Positions 9,844-23,902 of a stretch of 64,000 nt of DNA are shown here, one piece after another; within the stretch, counting starts at the first letter, position 1; each line of letters starts with the position of its first letter. The notes beneath the pieces are model-generated. The model worked only from the letters and a program-made list of their open reading frames with translations, was not told the DNA's origin and did no database searches. Made by a program: the position numbers and the translations under genes. Location of the stretch: assembly GCA_905250075.1 (NCBI GenBank), contig CAJNOP010000337.1, positions 36,923 to 100,922 on the forward strand. Direction: 5' to 3'. This stretch comes from Rotaria sp. Silwood1 (taxonomy: Eukaryota > Rotifera > Eurotatoria > Philodinida > Philodinidae).

Positions 9844-11929
9844 ATGTGCTATGCACAACCGACACGTGGTTTCAGTTATATAGACGAAGACTCAATTGAT
9901 CCTGAAGTCAAGTGTAGTATTTGTACTGATCCTTTTATCGATCCTGTGGTAATATCGTCTTGTAAGCATATATTCTGTCGATCAGGCATCGAAACAGTAT
10001 TAAAAAATACACCAGTTTGTCCTTTGTGTCGTCACGAGCCGATCACTTTCAATGAACTTCATTCGGCGGATCATACCATACACAACTATCTCAATCAACT
10101 TTTAGTTAAATGTGACACTTGTGATGAAATAAACATCCAACGAACTCTTTTTGAAGAACATATCAAGAAATTATGTCCCAAAGTACAAATGACATGCTCT
10201 GCTGCTGATCTCAAATGTGGATGGACAGGTTTACGTAATCAACTTGATGAACATATTGCCCATTGTACCTTTGAATTAATGAGACCTATTCTTGGTCAAT
10301 TGCCTATTATGGCAGAGCAAATGGAACGAATTCAGAACGACAATCACGAGTTTCAATTACAAGTAAATGGACTGGTACATCGATGCAAACAACTTGAAAT
10401 GAAAATAAATGGATCTTGCATGAGTAAATATCAATTAATAGTCGAATTTTCTCAGAGAAATTCTTCATAAATTGAACAGTCAGCAACATTAAAGTAATTA
10501 ATCATATGCTGTGAAATCTTGCATATAGTAGAGTTAAAGTCCATGGTATATTACACTGATGGACTACTTAGAAATGAGAGAAATATGCATATTTCTAATC
10601 CATTTCTAGGAAAATATAGGCGCTACAAAACGAAGTCACCAATTTTTAGTTCATTTATAAGCCTATAGAAAGTTTCTTGAAACATTGAAATTTGATTTTG
10701 CTTGATGATAATGTCTTTTTAAAGAATGCTATATAAAGTATTACTTAAATTTCATCACAAAATAAAAACATAAAGGATACGATCCGATTATAATTTTCAC
10801 GAACACCGAAAAGAAAGCTTTCTATTGCTCTTATCAAGTTGCAGTAGCTGTTTTTTGTGCTCGTCCATATTTGCAGAAAAGAGTTTAGAACGACTTTCTT
10901 ATTTAAAGGATATTTCGTTTTTTTGAACATGCTATCAGTTAATATTGATGATGTCTTGCCACGTACATAATAACTTCATATCTATGTTTTTATTTAGTTC
11001 CATTACGCGCTGCTGAATTTGATATCAATGCTAAATGGACAACAAATGGTTTGACTCTGATAGGAGGCCATGGACGAGGAAATGGACTCAATCAGCTCTC
11101 TCATCCTCAAGGTTTATATTTAAATGATGAACAAACATTCTATGTAGCTGATTTTTCTAACCATCGTATCGTTGCATGGAAATTAGGCGAAACAAATGAA
11201 ACAGTCGTTGCCGGTGGAAATGGAGTAGGAAATAGAGATGATCAATTGAATTATCCAACTGATGTCATCGTTGATAAAGAGAATGATTGTCTTATCATTT
11301 GTGATCGGGAAAATCGACGAGTAGTTCGATGGTCTCTTCGAGATTCAACAAGTGGAGAAACAATCATTTCGGATATTAGTTGCAACTGTTTGACAATCGA
11401 CGATAATAAATCCTTCTATATCACTGATATTGGCAATCATGAAGTTAGACGATGGCGTTTGGGAGAAACTCAAGGGGTAGTGGTGGCTGGCGGAAATGGA
11501 CCAGGTAATCGTCTCGATCAGCTCAATTATCCTACCTTCGTGTTCGTTGATCGCGATCATTCAGTATACGTGTCAGACTATTATAATCATCGTGTGGTAA
11601 AATGGACAGAGAATGCCAAAGAAGGAATAGTTGTTGCAGGTGGTCAAGGCGAAGGCAGTTCCCTTAAACAATCACATTATCCTGGAGGAGTCATTGTTGA
11701 TCAGTGGGGCACTGTTTATGTGGCAGATAGTGAAAGTCATCGAGTTATGCGTTGGCAAAAAGGTGCGACAGAAGGAAAAATCGTTGCTGGTGGAAATGGC
11801 AGAGGAGCACAACCGAATCAACTCAATCGTCCAGCGGGATTACTGTTTGATAAATATGGAAATCTCTTTGTCGCAGATCATGGAAATCATCGAGTACAAA
11901 AGTCTGAAATTGTGACATCATGTTCTTGA
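9844..11929 (+). CDS. RING / TRAF-type zinc finger / NHL-repeat protein
   Basis: Exon 1 (9844-10423) codes a RING finger (CSICTDPF, SSCKHIFC, PVCPLCR, about residues 24-65), TRAF-type zinc-finger Cys/His spacing (about 95-155) and a short helix. Exon 2 (10998-11929) codes six NHL repeats, each with VVAGGNGxGxxxxQLxxP and a VADxxNHRVxxW core, which fold as a beta-propeller. The exons are joined across 10424-10997; the donor A|GTAAAT and acceptor TTTAG|TT keep the phase, giving 503 residues. They could be two genes, but exon 2 has no Met before its first NHL blade. The sixth RING metal ligand is replaced: FCRSG instead of FCRSC (codon 9985-9987). TRIM-NHL-like proteins are E3 ligases or RNA and protein binders; with a missing ligand, E3 activity is doubtful. 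Upstream Met residues lie in low-complexity sequence. Confidence 0.75.
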
Positions 11930-12907
11930 TTTTTATTTAGAAATCATCTGAGTTATATTTCGACGAATAATGATCAAATAAAGTCTTGTTTGAATAAATA
12001 TGCCCTTCAGAAAAGTATCTATTATGAATACGAAAGTGGACACCAGAGATAACTATCGCGACTAGAAATTTGCTGCTGTCATGATGGTTTTTGAGAAATT
12101 CTACAAAAATCTTTTCCAGCACTGTGCTACATTAGTACAGTTCGATTGAATCCATCAGACTCTATCTCGATTCTGACTGCTGGACTTGTAGATACTAAAA
12201 TCTGGTGCACATTCATCCAACTTTGCAATTTCAATAAAAAAAAGCCGTCATTGATATATGGCTACCACAATGGTATGCTTGAAATATCTCCTGTACAGTC
12301 ATAGATATCATAGCTTCGTATCCTATCATTTGACGAGAAGATACATTGTGCATAGTACAAAGGAGCCTGAAAGTTTTATGATAAAAAATTTAAACAGTTG
12401 CGAAATGATGTAACAGTATGAAAAAGACGAAAGATTGACAAATACGAGACGATTGAATGTTCTTAAGAATGCCACATACATTTCTTTATCTCTGAACACT
12501 AATACAATGCTTCCTATTCTCAATTTTTCATTCAATTATGGACCTTAATTGTTCTATTATTATACTTAATCTCTTCGCTACCGCAATATAATTTGAACTT
12601 CATTGAAAAATTCAGATTCGTTTCAATAGCTTTTATTCAAAAAAAATACATTCTTTATATTGTGTTTTCCTTTAGCATGGTAGATATTTTAATGATAAAG
12701 TCTTTATGAAACTTTGTGTCTGAGTTACGTTGTATGCGTTTATAACGAGAACTGTTGGATCATTCAATCCGTTTACACAAATGAATACTGTTTGCAATTT
12801 GAGCTTATGGAGTAACATACAAATCAATTTCTTTCTAATAAAAATCATGTATAGATCGCATGTATAAATCACAGGACCCACGCATTGATGCGTCGTTCCA
12901 GGTTGGT
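11930..12907. other. Intergenic, no gene seen
   Basis: About 1 kb of AT-rich sequence. No recognised coding segment. The open frames have no domain signature. Confidence 0.5.
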
Positions 12908-13541
12908 CGTATACAGGCAACATGAGTACTGCACGACATTAATATACAGCATCCATCTTAACAAATGGAACAGTTTTAGTTAATGGTAAAATTTCGCATA
13001 ACAATTTAAATACTGTTAGTACAGAAGTATATGGTCGATCCACAGGAGTACAAATACCAACAGCATAATTAGTCCCCAGTTCCATCATATAATTTCTGTA
13101 TTAGAAAATGGAAAAGTGCTAGTTACTGATGGAGAACATGATAGGCGTTCCTCAGTGAGTGCAGAATTATACGATCCGTCAACAGGATCACGGACAAATA
13201 CTGGAAACATGAGTATCACACGATGAGCGCACACCGCATCCACATAGGTAAATGAGACAATCGTAGCTGCTAGTGAAGAATCTGTAGATTTCTCGACAAC
13301 TAATGAATTATATGATCCATTAACGGGGCTATGAACAAATACTGGCAGCATGAATGATGCACGACAATATCACATGGCATCTCTATTAACAAATAGAAAT
13401 GTTTTAGTGATTGACGAAAGCCATGATTTGTCTAGTTTAAATAGTTCAGAACTCTATGATTCATCAATAGAGTTTTGTACAGATGCTCACAGTAATAATA
13501 CTACACAAGTGATTAGTACGACATCGATATTTAATCAATAA
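12908..13541 (+). pseudogene. Decayed kelch-repeat gene, about four repeats
   Basis: The plus strand still spells kelch words of the family intact at 58 kb: TGNMSTARH, TASILTNGTVLVNG, ENGKVLVTDG, SAELYDPSTGSRTNTGNMS, NELYDPLTG and TGSMNDARQYHMASLLTNRNVLV. Several in-frame stops (for example where YTAS and AHTAS should be read through) and frameshifts interrupt it. The last 64 codons (13350-13541) remain open. No N-terminal membrane segment or Thr-rich stalk is found upstream, so it is a truncated, dead copy of the kelch domain. Confidence 0.75.
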
Positions 13542-15360
13542 TCATGTCTCACTTTCTGATGATCGCAATTATTTTTATGAACATTATTACATGGATATGA
13601 TTTTCATTTGACTCAAACTTTCAATAAATTTCTCATTCTCATCAGAAAAATTTGCTCTATGTTGTAAAAAAAAGAATTTTTTTTCTTTCAGAATGATGCG
13701 GTTCTAGGTATGTCACACTCCGCTGAAACTCTAGTTCCGGATAGAACGGATTTTTTTTATAGAGTACAATGCTTCAGTAATACTTTTGTGGTTAGTTTTT
13801 GAATAAATTATTTTGTCGTACAATTCTTCAGGATTGCCACTGTACATTGTCAGTCAGTGCTGTCGCTGAGATGGCTCATCATTTACCAGGTGCCATAGAA
13901 AACCTTCAATTGAAGTCATGCATATGTAATCAATCATGTAGTTCAAATATCGATAAGTGACTGTTTCCTAGATTTAACGACTGACGTATGCAAACAACAT
14001 TCTTTTTCGTTCTCTGATTGATGTTAAGCTTTTACAATGATGCTAACAATTTTCATTTATTTGTGAAGTAAAATTGGTAGTTAGCCTAAGAATGTATAGC
14101 AACAACAGTGAAAAATGCTTAATGAAATACAAGACACCTAGGCTTCTTCTAAGCTGTTCACTAATGGTATCAAACATAACACAAAGCTACGATGAAACGC
14201 GAGAGTTTACACGTTTTGAATTAAGAAAAAAGACACGTATCAACCTCGTTGTTTAGATTATTTATTTTCCTTCCTTAAATTAGAGCATCTACTAAACCTA
14301 GCTTTAACTTCGAATAAAGATTTTGATGTTCAAAATACAAAATAGTTTACGAGCTACAAGGGTCTAGGTGTGATTGTGGTTATGAATCTTTTGTTCACTC
14401 TTGTTTATATACTATATCTACATCTATTGCCACAGTAACACTCACATCCAGAGAATGTTCTATGGTATAAACATAACTGATATCGTCTATTGTCAATTTT
14501 TTTAAAAATAGTACCTGATAATTAAATTGTTGCAACCTGGATATCAGTAGTTGTAGTATGATTCTAAATAAATCATTGTGAAAAATTTGCCTAAATTCAT
14601 TCATAATATATTGTTTCATCAACCAATATATCAATCGCTCTATTCTATTTTGAGTATTGATTGCTAAAATGTTGTATCATCGTGAACTTATGCCTTTCCT
14701 ATTTGCTTATTTTATCGAGACTCTAATTTTTGAATTATTTAGTCTGTAAGATTATTCAAATCAACAATTATCTCAAGTACATGTTGGTGGGTCACGTCAC
14801 TTTTTTTTCATGTAAAATAATATAATGAGAAACCGTCATTTTCGACATGATTTTTGAAGTGTGGGTGTACATATGCGTTGCCTTTTTCTTCTCACCTACA
14901 CCCTACACAATCATCTTTATGCTTCAAGAAACCTTCTTTATGTTTTTCATAGCCAGTTGGACAAGTGGAAGTAAAATCAATTCTGATGAAAAATAAGTAG
15001 CTTAAAAATCATCCACATGTGTTATCGTCGCTCGTCTACATAGGAGTAGCTGCCATAATTATTAACAGACACGATTTAATTCGTTCGAACAACTTACCAA
15101 AAGTTTTTCAAAAATTCCTTTTGTTGTTCAACTTCGCTTTACAATACTTGTTACGACACCAAATAGATGACTTCAGCTTTCAAGACTTTTTATTGACTGA
15201 CTTTTGAGCACTTTTTTGCAAACACGTTCAAGTTGCTCTTTTCCGTAGCTTATCAAATAGTATAAAATGATGTCTTTTCATCTGTACTAGACTATAATGA
15301 AGAAAGATCCGAAGCTATTTTCCAGTTGAACTAATGGCTTGTATGCTTTCACATTTTTCG
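13542..15360. other. Intergenic region with a G-rich hairpin, no gene recognised
   Basis: AT-rich. A hairpin of the G-rich family sits at 14857-14908. Short open frames (14074-14256 and 14395-14634) have no recognisable domain. Confidence 0.5.
14857..14908. repeat. G-rich telomere-like hairpin, copy 3
   Basis: G arm AGTGTGGGTGTAC, a pyrimidine-rich spacer, and C arm CACCTACACCCTACAC ending at 14908. Confidence 0.6.
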
Positions 15361-18300
15361 CTATATAGGTTCGTTGCGTGCAAAGTTCTCTGATTCTTCT
15401 GTTGCTGCTTTGATCCATTTTTTCCGCTGTACTAAATGCAAGATTCCGAATACAACCGCCATCATCGAATAAGCTACCGTGAATCTCCATCCATTATCGG
15501 TAGGCTTGATCAATAAATCCACAGAACTAGCATGAATTACTCCAAAAAGAGCAAGTACGGCTGCGATTATTGACCATACGACTGCTCGGATAAACTTGCG
15601 GTCGATTGTATAGATTAAAATAGCCGTGATAACAATGCATAGCAACATTGAACCACCTGAGAAGTTCACCAAACCTTGATAAGAAAATGTTGAAATCATG
15701 GAAGTGACATTGGGCGAGAATCGAACATTGGCTACAGTGAAATTCGAATAACTAGCGGAGACACTCGTGACAATAGTGTTATGAGCCCAATCGGCAACTA
15801 CTGGCATCAGACCAAGCAAAAAGGCTGGATAATGACGACGAGAAATAATAACCAATGTATCAGCACATATTAACAAACCAATGAAGATCTATTTTACAAA
15901 AATTGTGTTTATCGATCATGAAAAACTGTACGAACAGAAATTTTATTTTCCTAACTTCTAGCAACGGTCTCGATGCCATATCCTAGTTTTTGAAGTGAAT
16001 GATATCAACACCACACTCATAGAGTCGTGCAAACCTCTTCAAATCGATGATTACATCGTTCAATGCTTACCCTTTACGTGTGCTCTAGTCTCACTTAAAA
16101 AAGGAATCAAGCCAATGTCACAAAGTGCCACATATTTATAGTGGTCGTGTTCAGAAGAGCTTATGGCAATGCTAATTACTTATCGACATAATAGATGACT
16201 AACTCGTTCGTCATTCAAACTTTTCTATTTTCTTCACTCTTATTCTGTTGACAATCAACTTTTAGTGGTTCCGAAATGGCACAGTACTTTCGAACAATAA
16301 AAGTCTTCAACATCTAGGATTCTACTAAATACTCATCAGCAGACAAAACGATGAGGATTTTGAAAACTTACAATTATGGGACGGACTGCTACGATGGCGA
16401 TGATAGATATGATAAATGCGCTGACGCCTAAAAAACTAATAGGTAGAAACGCGATACCATTGACCAACGAGTAGCCTTGCCTAGCACCCATCTTTTTCAT
16501 CACAGGATGACCAATGTAACCTAAACAGACTTCAATGATATTGCTCATTGAAAAGAAAATTTCTCACTTGTCATACTGAGAATTGAACCAAACAAAGTAG
16601 AAATAAGAGTTCCTATTCCGTCAGCAAACGTGGCTTCTTGGGTGGAGTAAAGGTCTCCAGCTATTCTGGCCGATTCCACACATTGAATCGTCACAACAGC
16701 ATTTGCTACAGCCGCAGGAATCGTTGTTGCAAGATGTGGCAGGACTTCATCAATATTTTGGAGTACTTCTCTGATTGGAAAGCTTATTGAGTAAGCTTTC
16801 ATCAATTGATATGCTTCACGCACTTTTGTTACATCATTGAGCGACGTAGCCCACCCCAGACCTGTGCCGATCACAAGAGCCACGACAATTGGTGGAATAG
16901 GACCAAAGCTCACTGAAAAGATCATGGGTTTAAATCGTTGTGACCATCATCTTGTGTGCATGCAGATTTCGGCGAGTATGGGCGTGTGTAAGTGAAGGAA
17001 AATTCTCAAGATTACACCAACAACTATCTTATCAATAATTTAGAGTGACCCATAATATAGTTACTCACATAAACTAAAAATATATTGTATCTTATAAGAG
17101 GTTAGTGAAGCTCAAGTTTACGCGAAATCAGAGGTTTCCAAAACAAAATTGAAAATAAATTTGGTTTTCCTGGAAGATTGTTTGCAAGAAAAGAGAGAAA
17201 ATCAAAAAAAATGTTTACGGAAAGTCGACTGAAGACTTGCTGAGACATCTGGTATCGTTCTAGCTCATTCAAAACTATAGCCGTTTTACTCAACTGTCAC
17301 CATAGGACAAACTAAAAAGAACGAATTACAATGGAAATTTTTCATTCTAGAGATTTCTCTATGAATAGATTTTATGGTTTCTAATTTGCTTCGAATTTTT
17401 CAACAAAGCCAACTATTTCGTTATCGACGTACTCAGTTTTGAAAAAAAAAACTTGCTTTTCATGACAAATTTATTACTATTGGGGCTTTCTTGACAACTC
17501 AATATTTCAACATAAAAAAAACTCCTTTCTTGCAGAGAAATTCGATATGTTGACATAGGAGCATAATGCAGTAAAGCAACTATCAAAATAGCTATCAGCT
17601 CGAAAGTGGCTATGTTTACAGTTTCGTTAGGTTCCTACTAAGCTTTATCAAAATCTGAGATTTCAAAATTGTGAGGAAACATCAATTTTAATTTCAATAC
17701 TGATCAAATGAAGCAGAGCTCTTCAAATAATTGAGTAAGAAGCCACAGGAAACTATGCATAACTCTTAGTTGACTAAAGCTAAAACTGTAAGTCTTTCAT
17801 AGTTTTATACTTGAGCTTTGACTAGGGCCTCTCTGCTACCGTTCCAAAAATTGACATCTCAATTATCGGGTTCAGCACTTGTTTTTTTTTTCTTGAATAT
17901 TGATGAAATATTCTCATCGAACTTCAGAGAAAATGTTGAATATAACACTCGATGCAGTTTTATTTGTCTTTATTATCTAGAAAATGTACATATAAATTTA
18001 ATAAAACTTTTCAATTTGAAGACCAAAATTCGTCTGCCAATGGATAGAAATTCCCAAAGAAAGTTTTTTGCTAAACAATCGACTCTCTGATTTATAGCGC
18101 ACTTATTCAATCGAGTTTGAAATTTAGTTTGCCATGTGGCGTTTCAGCAAGTATTAATGAAATGTAAAAAAACAGATAATATGCTTCATACCCTCTCCAA
18201 AGTATCCAAGCATGACAATGAAAAATGGTACGAAGGACACGATTGGCTTGGCAACTACTGGTAAACATTCGTTCATCGCCAAATAGGCAAATCCCAAGCC

Positions 18301-19221
18301 AGACAGTGACGAAAGAAGAGCCACTGTAGGTGTATGTCGTCGGATAAATTCACCAACAATACAAAGAAGAAGGAGCATGACACTGACTGCAAAATTGCTT
18401 GTCAAACCTACATAGTATGCTAGTTGTTGGCAATAAACTTTGTCCTTAGTTAAAATACATTCATTGTAAGTCGGCAGAATAATAGCATAGATGAGCGCAA
18501 ATGCACCCATTGTATTAATACCATAAGGCATGGCACACACATCTTCACGTTGTTCTTTGAAGGCTAATTTTCGTGCCATATAAACATAGTAGAAATTTCC
18601 CCATAACATGCCCAGACCCATTCTACAATTATATTAGATTATTTTGGTAAAATTGTCGATATAAATATCATTCTTTTCGTTAGAAACGTCAGTAAGGGCT
18701 TAATTAGAATTATAAAACAGCTTTGGCTAACTAATCATAGCTAAAAGCACGTCTATCTCGATCTAACGCTGGTTCCAATGAATACTCTCACATTTTTCGC
18801 CTGTACACAATAAATGTTGAAGCATTAACGAAGAGATATTTTTTATTCGTTTTCAAGTACATCTTATGGTTCTTGCTGGTTACAACACTCACCCAGGAAC
18901 CATCTTTCCATATACGATATCGTTTCCCAAAATTGGTTGAGCAATTAGAATGATGGCTAATAACGTTGCAACATTGTTGATGAAGAGAACGATAAAACCG
19001 TCGATATCACCTCTGACGAAGAGTGGATATTTTGAATTCCATCGAAAAGCATTGAACCATTCTTTTGGATAACATTTCATTGATTGTTTTCCCGAATCGC
19101 ATATCCGTCTACAATGATGAGTAAAAAATGAACATATGTCTGGTGTTGCTGGACGATCAGCTTCAATAATAGTCATTTCAAGCGACGTTGAAGTGTCGAC
19201 ATCAGCAGTATTTTGATGCAT
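15361..19221 (-). CDS. NCS2-type (xanthine/uracil-like) permease, five exons
   Basis: Exons 18893-19221, 18192-18622, 16568-16912, 16372-16520 and 15361-15888 join in phase into 593 residues. After a hydrophilic N-terminus (about 60 residues), YPLFVRGDIDGFIVLFINNV opens a transporter with many membrane segments. Signature stretches follow: YGKMVPGMGLGMLWGNFYYV, MPYGINTMGAF, FIRRHTPTVALLSSLSGLGF, VQCVESARIAGD-like TIQCVESARIAGD, SYIGHPVMKKMGARQGYSLVNG and DTLVIISRRHYPAFLLGLMP. These are typical of bacterial and algal NCS2/AzgA-like nucleobase permeases rather than animal SLC23 ascorbate carriers. The substrate cannot be read from the sequence; purines or uracil are likely. Introns are 47, 270, 483 and 1279 bp; the longest (16913-18191) could hide an unseen exon, although the phase fits without one. 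Horizontal origin is inferred from the family's known distribution. Confidence 0.85.
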
Positions 19222-22200
19222 GATTAGGTCAACAAGCTATCATTCGCTTCTTTCGATCTATAAATTACGAGATAAGATGAATCTGAAATTAGAAGAAATG
19301 AGAATTTATTCGTTTACTTTGATTGCATATAAATGTTTAAAACTCAGCAATTATGTTCATCGCAGATGAATGTTATGTAAAGGAACGTGTAAAACCGTCA
19401 GTGTCTTAGTCTTACCATAGGATTTGTGTTTCGGAAAGATTATTCAGTCACTTGTATGGAAGACGATTGAAAGTCCATGCTAAACTACTTTTTGAGAAAA
19501 GTAAATTCGTCCTTTTGGCCTGCTGCTTGAGTTGTGACAGACAGATAACATGTTCAAAGTTTTCCATTAAGTCTCAGACAGTCACATGCATTTCGACATG
19601 TTAGTCTATTTGATCATCAAGCATAAAATGATCTGAAAATTTTTTCCATGGTCTATGGGTTTTTTAATATAGTACAGTGCAAAAATAATTGCTGATGGTT
19701 TTTAAAATATTTTTTTGTTTGCAAGGAATTTCGAATGATGAAACGGACATTAATGTTGATGTATTTCAAATTTATCGATTAAAAGAAAATATGTTAAAGA
19801 AAATAAATATAAGAATTTTGATAAAAAATCAAAATCATGGAAGCCATTTAGTTGGTTTTTTAAGTCAGTGTATAGATTTAGATTATTTAAAATATGTTCA
19901 AAAGCAAAAATGTCGAAAACTGAAGTGAAAACTTCTGAATATTTTCTTGCTCAGAAAATAAAAAAAAGAAGCAGCTGAATTCAAATTAAATGTTTACTAC
20001 TGGAAAAAGAAAGAATGAAAGACACGAAAAAATACTTTGAAATATTTATTTATCAACCTGAAATAATGATCTTATTGTACATTCATAACTGTTTTTACTA
20101 AAATACAAGACAAACCGATTAGGAGATTAGGTGTTACGATCAGATAATTTTGATATCGACTACATAACCTGTTTAGTCCGGCAGCTACCGAGACTTATTT
20201 TTTGAGATTTATTGTGACTTTTCAATAAATCTCTTAACACTTTGAGATAGATCTCATGCGATTTCTTAGAACATACGTGCATATGTAGAGTGTAGACTCG
20301 TTGAAATATGATTATAAGTAATGAATCCTAATAGATTCTTAATAAGTAAAATAAATCTCGGTAGCCCCTTGTTCATTCGACTTTATAATGTTGTTGTTTG
20401 TTCGCTTTTATGTTTCTGATGCATCAGAAGATTATTGAAGTATAAAGTTCTTCATATGTGTACATTCTGCTTTCATGAAATTCACCAAATCCCATATATG
20501 TGGATGATTTCGATGTATATGCGGACGTATCCTCTGATCAATCATATGTAAGCACCTCATAAGTTAATTTTGATCGCGCAATAAAAACATCTTAATCCAA
20601 CATCTTTTAGAATTTCACTTTTTCTCTCTATAAAGCTTTTCTTTTGGCATGAGATAATTTCGACATTTTTTTACTATGAAGTCAACTTCAGTTTACCTTA
20701 CGTTTGACATTCGCTTTATCTTACAATTGTTTTTGTTGATGTATAATGTGTAAATGTTTCACATAAAGATTAAGTTCACGCCTTTTTAGTGATGATATAA
20801 TGTCATGCATTAAATGATTATTATTCGATCAAGGATTTGAATGAAGTAAAAAAGTATGTTCTTCCTTTAATAAATACATTACTTCAATTGGAAATTTCAT
20901 CTTCATATACAGCTAATGGCTCTTCGTTACGAACACGTGAAATGCCACATGCTGAAATATCTATATTCATTGGGTCAATGCTCATTATGACATCCACTGG
21001 TGCAATTATAGATGAAACTGCTTTTCAAAAGCTGATATTTCCACTAGAATAAGTTAAAACTCATTATAATCATACGATCAGCTGTCTTTGACAAATTATG
21101 ATTTAAACCTTCATACAACAAAATCTGTTCGACTATTGAATACACAATGGCAATGTATATCGTTTTGACATTTATCTACCAATGAGGATTGATAGGTTTA
21201 TTGTAGAATATATTCTTGCCTCTGTGATAAGATTTAAAGTCGAATTAACTTATTTCATTGGTGTTGCTACTCTCAAGTAGCAATATCAATCAAATTGCCT
21301 AATTCAGTTTTTAAACATACTACAAACAAATCCATATCTATACACAAATCTAACAAGAATAATACAGTTCATGACTCGAAATATTTTATCATATTACGTA
21401 AATGAACAGAAAAGTTAAGTTGAGGTTGGATAAAGGGCTTGAATTGTCGCTATTCAATGTTATTGTATAGAGGTAGTTGCACAGTTAGTTTTTGGATTCT
21501 TTTTTTCTCACATGATCCCTCCATTAAGAACTGTCTAAAGCGAAAAGTTGTTAATCATTTAAAATTGTTACTTGGTAAGCGTTAAGAGAAGCGAAAAGAA
21601 AAAAAACAAGAACTGCTGTAAAGCTTTGGTTAAACTATTTTTTCCTTTTGTCCTATTTGGATCAGAACTCAAAATGTTTTAACAGCCCTTGACGATCTGG
21701 TCTCTTCAATTAGAGTGGAATAGATCAGACATAAAATAGTTGGAAAACTCGACGCGATCGAGGTTTTCAAAATGTCGAGTGATTTAGAACAACGATTGTC
21801 GACCGATACTGATAGCACATTTTTTCACCTTTAAACAAACTGCTTAATGAAGTTCTGATAATGCAGGATGTTAATGTGTTTATTTTCATGTGGTTCTTCT
21901 TTCTTTATCTCTATTGCTAAATGGACAAGCTCTACAGAGAGTAGATGAGTACCAAAATGATGCGTCTATGTCATGATTAACTTGTGCCTTTAGATGGCTC
22001 GAACATCTTACGCGAGTCGATGAATAAGATTATCTCTATGAATTGTTTTCTATCTGAAAGAATAAAGTACGAGACTGCTTATCAATGCCTATCATCCACA
22101 TCTGTCACCTTGGAACAGATACTTTTCCAAAATATTGCCGGCCCTATATATGTCACATACAAGTCTTGCGCTAACATTAGCAGTCATATCGAGTACTCAT

Positions 22201-23902
22201 GTAAAAAATAAATGCATTTTATATCTGTTATCACGTTTTGTCGAACTGATAGTCATCAGTCACGTGATACGGGGACAGTAGCTATTATTCTACGGTCCGA
22301 TAATGATTATGAAGTGCAAGGCTTCTTTGAATATACAAACTCGGAGTTGATAGTTGACAACAATCTCTTTTCATTTGTATATCTTCTTGCGAGAAATCAT
22401 AATCGTTTTTATTTATTGAAAGAAGTATTATCAACATTTAGGTTCTATTCATATGAATAGATTTGTCCAATTATAAAACTTATGATGTTCTCAAGCGTGT
22501 TATGTTCGAAGTAATAATTAATTGTTCAGCAATCGATTAATGGGATATTAGAAAAGCATTTCTCATATTAAGTCGGATAAATATAATGCGTCAATTCTAT
22601 CGGCTGAAACTGTCGAAAATGATGAAATGCACAACGACGCTTTTAGTTATTCTTTTACAAGATCAAATACAACTCATAATATTCGGAAGAGAAAGTATTT
22701 CACTTGAACTTTACCTCTGAAAGTATTCTACATTTTTATAAAACAATAGTATATGATCGGTAAGTTTCACGGAGAAATAAAAACAAAATATATATAATGG
22801 AATGAACATTAATTTGCACTATTTTAGGTAGGAGACAACGTGAGCCGGGTCAATTTATTCAAAGATTGATCATGCGATTGTTTATCGACAATAAGTGTCA
22901 TTAGATTTGTCGCACTCGAGAAAATAATACAATGGGTCATAGAAATAAATGAAAAAGCCGAAATTACCTAACTTTCTCAATTTAATGGTAAGCTGAAATT
23001 AGCTGACGAAAACAAAACTTAACTATTGCCTTCCTAGGCTCCGAAGAGTTATTTATATAATGCTTGATAAACGTGTTTCCATTTAGATTCTACGACAAAT
23101 TTTACTGGGCACCATCGTCTGAGCTATTAAAGATAGCAATTGATATGCATTGGAACAATAACATTCTTTGTCAATAGATAGGAAATATTCGTCTCTTTCG
23201 AACTGTATATAACTTAATTCTTTAATAGTTATTTGCGTCTTTGTGACTCTTTTTTTCCTTGAGTTTTATCATCTATCTTTGGAGTATCCGATTTACATTG
23301 ACTGATACCACAACGATGATGAACAGATTTTGCCAGTTGATTTAATTTTTGATTAGAAATTTATCGTTGTTTTTGAAATACTTTGCTCTGTACAATGATT
23401 AACTGTTATTTTACGTGGTTATTTCTGAACCGATATAAAAGTTGTAAATTCATTGTGCCAGTGTTTCTCTTTCTTTTCGTATCATTTTTTTTCATAAATG
23501 TATCACCGAATCAACCCTTTCTTTTCAAGCAGCAGCTATAGGTGCCATTTTTTTGAAGTTCAATTCGCTTGAGCCCTTCAGTTTTCATTTATCTTTTGTT
23601 GGATATATTTACTCACTATTTCTATATACCTAGTAGAAAACTAAAAACATTGTCATATTTATTCATATCTTCTAAGTTTATTTTATTGTAATAAATCGAT
23701 TTATAAAAAAGAAGCTAAATTTGAATGCAATAGAAAAAAAAGGTTTCATTTGAACATAGATATCGCAAGCAATATTGAGCGGATTTCAATAAGGCGTTGA
23801 AACAATACAAAAAAAAACCGGTGTCATAAGATTCTTTTATAAATTGATTGAATACAATGCAAAGTTTGTATCTGTCACTGGTTAATCAATACTGAAAGAG
23901 AT
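19222..23902. other. 4.7-kb gene-poor stretch
   Basis: AT-rich DNA without a recognised gene, repeat or RNA. Frames at 19689-19928, 20837-21052, 21984-22211 and 22212-22460 are open for 71-82 codons. The last two abut and have mixed, protein-like composition, but match no domain I know; they could be remains of a decayed gene. Confidence 0.4.

Noticed and set aside
16974-17025. Possible further G-rich hairpin (GAGTATGGGCGTGTGTAAGT)
   Set aside because: The right side has only a weak ATTACACC word; the arms do not pair well.
21984-22460. Two abutting frames of 75 and 82 codons
   Set aside because: The composition is protein-like but no domain or exon structure could be recognised; mentioned only within the intergenic entry.
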